Shown: positions 61,292 to 64,000 of the stretch, in pieces
Layout of the letters: every line of letters begins with the position of its first letter
Numbering within the stretch: position 1 is the first letter of the stretch
DNA from: Bog-473 sp036502025
GTDB lineage: Bacteria; Actinomycetota; Acidimicrobiia; Acidimicrobiales; RAAP-2
NCBI GenBank assembly: GCA_036502025.1
Contig: DASXZJ010000077.1
Span: 1-64,000, forward strand
Direction: 5' to 3'
DNA length: 64,000 nucleotides
The notes under the pieces: generated by a model
The model's input: only the letters and a program-made list of their open reading frames with translations
Databases searched by the model: none
Told to the model about the DNA's origin: nothing
Position numbers and translations under genes: made by a program

Positions 61292-61500
61292 TGCCTGCCG
61301 CCGTGGTCGCCGGCGCCTGGGTCTGGCTGGCTGTCGTGGCCGCCGCATCCGTATGGCTGATCATCCTCGCCGTTGCGCCCAGGCGGTTGCTCGGCCCGAA
61401 ACCGGTGCTGCGCTGGCTGCTGGCGTCCTTCGTGACCCGCCTGGCCGTCCTGGCCGCCTGGAGCGTCGCCGGCTGGCACGTCTTCTGTCAGCGGCCGTGA
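61291..61500 (+). CDS. Small membrane protein (DUF6186-like)
   Basis: 69 aa with two membrane segments. The C-terminal half (LLRWLLASFVTRLAVLAAWSVAGWHVFCQ pattern: PVLRWLLASF, AAWSVAGWHVF) resembles the DUF6186 family. The ATG overlaps the preceding stop by one base, so it depends on the upstream gene for translation. The function is unknown. Confidence 0.62.
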   Translation: MPAAVVAGAWVWLAVVAAASVWLIILAVAPRRLLGPKPVLRWLLASFVTRLAVLAAWSVAGWHVFCQRP

Positions 61501-61550
61501 GCGTGGTGCCGAAGCTTGACCGGTCCGGGCCGCACCAGGAGGATGGCGGC

Positions 61551-62789
61551 GTGGTCGACGATCTCCGCAGCATCGATCTCACCGACCTCGACAATTTCGT
61601 TCAGGGCTTCCCCCATCATCTCTTTGCGACCCATCGGCGGGAGGCTCCCGTCTGGTGGCACGAACCGACGGCCCACACGCCCGATGGCGAAGGCTTCTGG
61701 TCGGTGGCCACCTACGACGAGGTGCTCGAGGTCCTCCATGACCCGGTCACCTACTCCTCGGAGACCGGTGGCGATCGGCCGTACGGGGGAACCATCCTCC
61801 AGGACCTCCCGGTCGCCGGAGTGATGCTGAACATGATGGACGACCCGCGTCACGCCCGCATCCGGCGCCTGGTCACCAGAGGGCTCACGCCGGGCATCGT
61901 CCGCCACCTCGAGAGCGAGCTCCGGCGCCGCACCCGTGTCCTGCTCGACCCCGTCGCCGCGACGTGCGACTTCCTCGTGGAGGTGGCCGCCGAGCTGCCG
62001 ATGCAGGCCATCTGCGTGCTCCTCGGCATCCCCGAGGGTGATCGCCACCGCCTCTTCGAATGCGTCGAGCACATCTTCGATCTGCCGGATCAATCGGACT
62101 ACATGGCCATGACCCCCCGCCGCGAGGCGGCGGTCACCGACCTCTACGCCTACGGCGTCGCCCTCATCGAGGAGAAGCGGCGGAACCCCCGGGACGACAT
62201 GCTCTCGGTCGTGGTCCACGCCGAATTGGTCGACGAGGATCCGCCCAGCCTGACCGACGGTGAGCTCTCGGCCTTCTTTCAGCTCCTCTTCTCGGCCGGG
62301 GCCGAGACGACGCGCCACGCCATCGCCGGCGCGGTGCTGGCCTTGCACGAGCGACCCGACCAGCTGGCGGCACTGCGTCAGGATGAGGATCTCCTGCCGT
62401 CGGCGGTCGAGGAGATCCTTCGTTGGACCACGCCCTCACCCTCGAAACGGCGGACCGCGACGCGCCCCTGTGAACTCGGGGGTCAGCGGATCCAACCGGG
62501 CCAGAAAGTTCTCGTCTGGGAGGGCTCGGCCAACCGCGACGAGAGGCGCTTCGCCGATCCGACGTCCTTCATGGTCGATCGTGACCCCAACCCGCATCTG
62601 GCCTTCGGGCACGGGGCCCACTTCTGCCTGGGCGCGCATCTGGCGCGCCTCGAAATCCGCGTGGCCCTCTCTGAGACCCTGGCGGCCTTCTCTTCCTTCG
62701 CGCTCAATGGCGAGCCCGAATGGACCCGGAGCAACCGCCACACCGGGCTGCGGCACCTTCCGCTGCGGGTGACACGCCGGCCCGCCTGA
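61551..62789 (+). CDS. Cytochrome P450
   Basis: 412 aa soluble P450. Motifs are I-helix SAGAETTRHAIAG, EEILR (ExxR) and FGHGAHFCLGAHLAR with the heme Cys359. AGGAGG 8 nt before GTG 61551 fixes the start. It is related to the CYP125-like protein at 6717 but differs in the heme loop (FGHGAHF against GGGGPHF) and is not near a KstR-like site. It could be a steroid or terpenoid hydroxylase; the substrate is unknown. No ferredoxin gene is beside it. Confidence 0.87.
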   Translation: MVDDLRSIDLTDLDNFVQGFPHHLFATHRREAPVWWHEPTAHTPDGEGFWSVATYDEVLEVLHDPVTYSSETGGDRPYGGTILQDLPVAGVMLNMMDDPRHARIRRLVTRGLTPGIVRHLESELRRRTRVLLDPVAATCDFLVEVAAELPMQAICVLLGIPEGDRHRLFECVEHIFDLPDQSDYMAMTPRREAAVTDLYAYGVALIEEKRRNPRDDMLSVVVHAELVDEDPPSLTDGELSAFFQLLFSAGAETTRHAIAGAVLALHERPDQLAALRQDEDLLPSAVEEILRWTTPSPSKRRTATRPCELGGQRIQPGQKVLVWEGSANRDERRFADPTSFMVDRDPNPHLAFGHGAHFCLGAHLARLEIRVALSETLAAFSSFALNGEPEWTRSNRHTGLRHLPLRVTRRPA

Positions 62790-62799
62790 GGGCGGTCGC

Positions 62800-64000
62800 T
62801 CAGCCCGGTTGCGCCGACGGCGCCCCAGCCAGTAGCGGGCGATACTGCTCCCAGACGGCCAGCTCCGCATCTCTCGGCGCGTCCACGGTCCCGGTGTGGG
62901 CCCCGAAGATCATGGTCGCGCGCGTGGCAGGGTCCCAGGTGGGCCAGGGGACCAGACCGTCGTCGTGCGGGGTGCCCGTCCGGGCGAAGGCCAGCCAGGC
63001 CTCCTGCATCTGCCGGGACAACGTAAGGGCGTCGTCGCCGCCCCCCGAGAACAGCTGCACGGCTGGCACGTCGACCACTCCGAAGACAAAGGGCAGTTCC
63101 AGGGCGTGGCACGACCCGAGCACCCCGCCGAAGGCCGGTGACTCCCAATCGAAGAGGTACACGAAGGCCGACGCCCCGTGGGCCTCCTGAGCGGCCGCCA
63201 TCTGGAGGCTGGGCCAGCGGAAGACACCGTCGCTCCCCATGGCGACCAACAGGTCCTGGGCCCCGGTCCCCTCGGAACGGGACGCGCGCGCCTCTCGGTA
63301 ACCGTCCATGAGGGCGTCGGTGGGCACGTCCGGTGCCGAGTTGGCGGCCCACCGGGCCACCCCGAACTCGTCGAGTGCGGCGAGGGCCGGATTCCCCAGG
63401 GTAAAGAGCGTTAGCTCATCGCGGTTGGTACCGATCAGAAGATCGACATCCTTCATGGCGCCCCGCTCGAGCGCGCGCAACGGGTGCTCGGGCAGGAAGA
63501 CGCCGTCGACCACGGGCAGGAAGGGCAGCGGCATCAGCCCGGGATCGGGGCGTCGCCGGGACAGAACCTCGGTGGCTGCAACCAGCTCGGAAGCCGGGAC
63601 CCGTTCCAGGACGTCGCGACGGCACGCCGCCAGTCCCAGCGCCTCGGCCAGACGGTCACCGGCCCGCTCCGCCTCCTCGACCGTGTGCACGTGCGCGCCG
63701 CCGCTCTGCACCACCGCCCGCTTGAACAGACCGGCGGCGGCGGGAGCGCCCATCAGCGCGGCGATGCTGATGGCGCCGGCCGATTCGCCGAAGACGGTGA
63801 CGTTGCCGGCGTCGCCGCCGAAGGAGCCGATGTTGTCGCGGACCCAGCGCAGTGCCGCCACTTGATCCTGCAGGCCCCAATTGCCGGCGAGGCCATCGTC
63901 CCCGGCCATGCCCCGGTGGCCCAGGAACCCCAGTGCTCCCAGGCGGTAATTGATCGTCACCACCACGACATCTCCGTTGCGGGCCAACTTGCCACCCCGG
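62800..64000 (-). CDS. Type-B carboxylesterase (partial, N-terminus beyond window)
   Basis: At least 396 aa. The nucleophile elbow GNVTVFGESAGAISIAAL (GESAG), the oxyanion-region sequence VVVVTINYRLGALGFL, and the catalytic His region GSCHALELPFVFGVVD match type-B carboxylesterases/para-nitrobenzyl esterases. The HGGG oxyanion motif and start would lie beyond position 64000. It ends 10 bp from the P450 stop (convergent). It hydrolyses carboxylic esters; the natural substrate is unknown. Confidence 0.87.
   Translation of the reverse strand, partial: RGGKLARNGDVVVVTINYRLGALGFLGHRGMAGDDGLAGNWGLQDQVAALRWVRDNIGSFGGDAGNVTVFGESAGAISIAALMGAPAAAGLFKRAVVQSGGAHVHTVEEAERAGDRLAEALGLAACRRDVLERVPASELVAATEVLSRRRPDPGLMPLPFLPVVDGVFLPEHPLRALERGAMKDVDLLIGTNRDELTLFTLGNPALAALDEFGVARWAANSAPDVPTDALMDGYREARASRSEGTGAQDLLVAMGSDGVFRWPSLQMAAAQEAHGASAFVYLFDWESPAFGGVLGSCHALELPFVFGVVDVPAVQLFSGGGDDALTLSRQMQEAWLAFARTGTPHDDGLVPWPTWDPATRATMIFGAHTGTVDAPRDAELAVWEQYRPLLAGAPSAQPG

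Overview
This is a G+C-rich, gene-dense window from an actinobacterium. Coenzyme F420 genes (cofD, cofE), F420-type LLM oxidoreductases, a mycothiol-type isomerase domain, an actinobacterial steroid side-chain operon, DUF5719/DUF4349 proteins and a SARP regulator all point to Actinomycetota. The uncultured-style mix and the manB/cofD/cofE neighbourhood suggest the class Acidimicrobiia, but no rRNA or marker gene here proves it.

Layout. 1-9924: a cholesterol side-chain locus that matches the mycobacterial igr operon gene for gene. fadE29, chsH2, fadE28, chsH1 and ltp2 are joined by 1-4 bp overlaps on the minus strand. A CYP125-like P450 and two F420-type oxidoreductases lie on the plus strand. 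9955-21428: secreted proteins, namely a lipoprotein, a sedolisin (S53) peptidase with three FN3 repeats, a YgjP-like metallopeptidase and two giant Ig-like repeat proteins. 21979-26900: a lasso-peptide gene cluster with an ABC exporter, two precursor peptides too short for routine calling, an HPr-kinase-like protein, an asparagine-synthetase-type cyclase and a B2-type leader peptidase. 27040-30823: a second steroid locus with the fadE26/fadE27 pair and a thiolase. 30873-41696: a LysE exporter, the TobH/Trm112/manB operon, a large membrane protein, a CPBP protease, FtsH, and an ECF sigma factor with a DUF4349 protein. 41698-57760: surface polysaccharide genes (GT2, three GT4, two epimerases, a sugar nucleotidyltransferase) plus an SDR, an acyl-CoA ligase and cofD-cofE. 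57760-64000: a Thr-rich membrane protein, a SARP regulator, an EamA transporter, an unusual tRNA, two small membrane proteins, a second P450 and a truncated carboxylesterase.

How the parts work together. The two steroid loci encode much of the stepwise shortening of the cholesterol side chain: P450 oxidation of the terminal carbon, two heteromeric acyl-CoA dehydrogenases, a hydratase, a thiolase and a retro-aldolase. Three 14-bp sites match or nearly match the KstR operator TnnAACnnGTTnnA. They sit 64-119 bp upstream of fadE29, cyp125 and the fadE26/thiolase pair, so both loci probably belong to one sterol-responsive regulon. CofD and CofE make the cofactor that the two LLM oxidoreductases should use.

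Most notable content: the two-precursor lasso-peptide cluster. Both peptides share the leader motif Y-E-x-P-x-L-x-x-L-G and an identical leader/core junction, and both place Asp at core position 9. The cluster shows no free-standing RRE (B1) and its cyclase lacks the usual N-terminal glutaminase-like domain. Also unusual are a tRNA with a UAA anticodon but a short variable arm, and a 29-bp tandem repeat array near the left edge.
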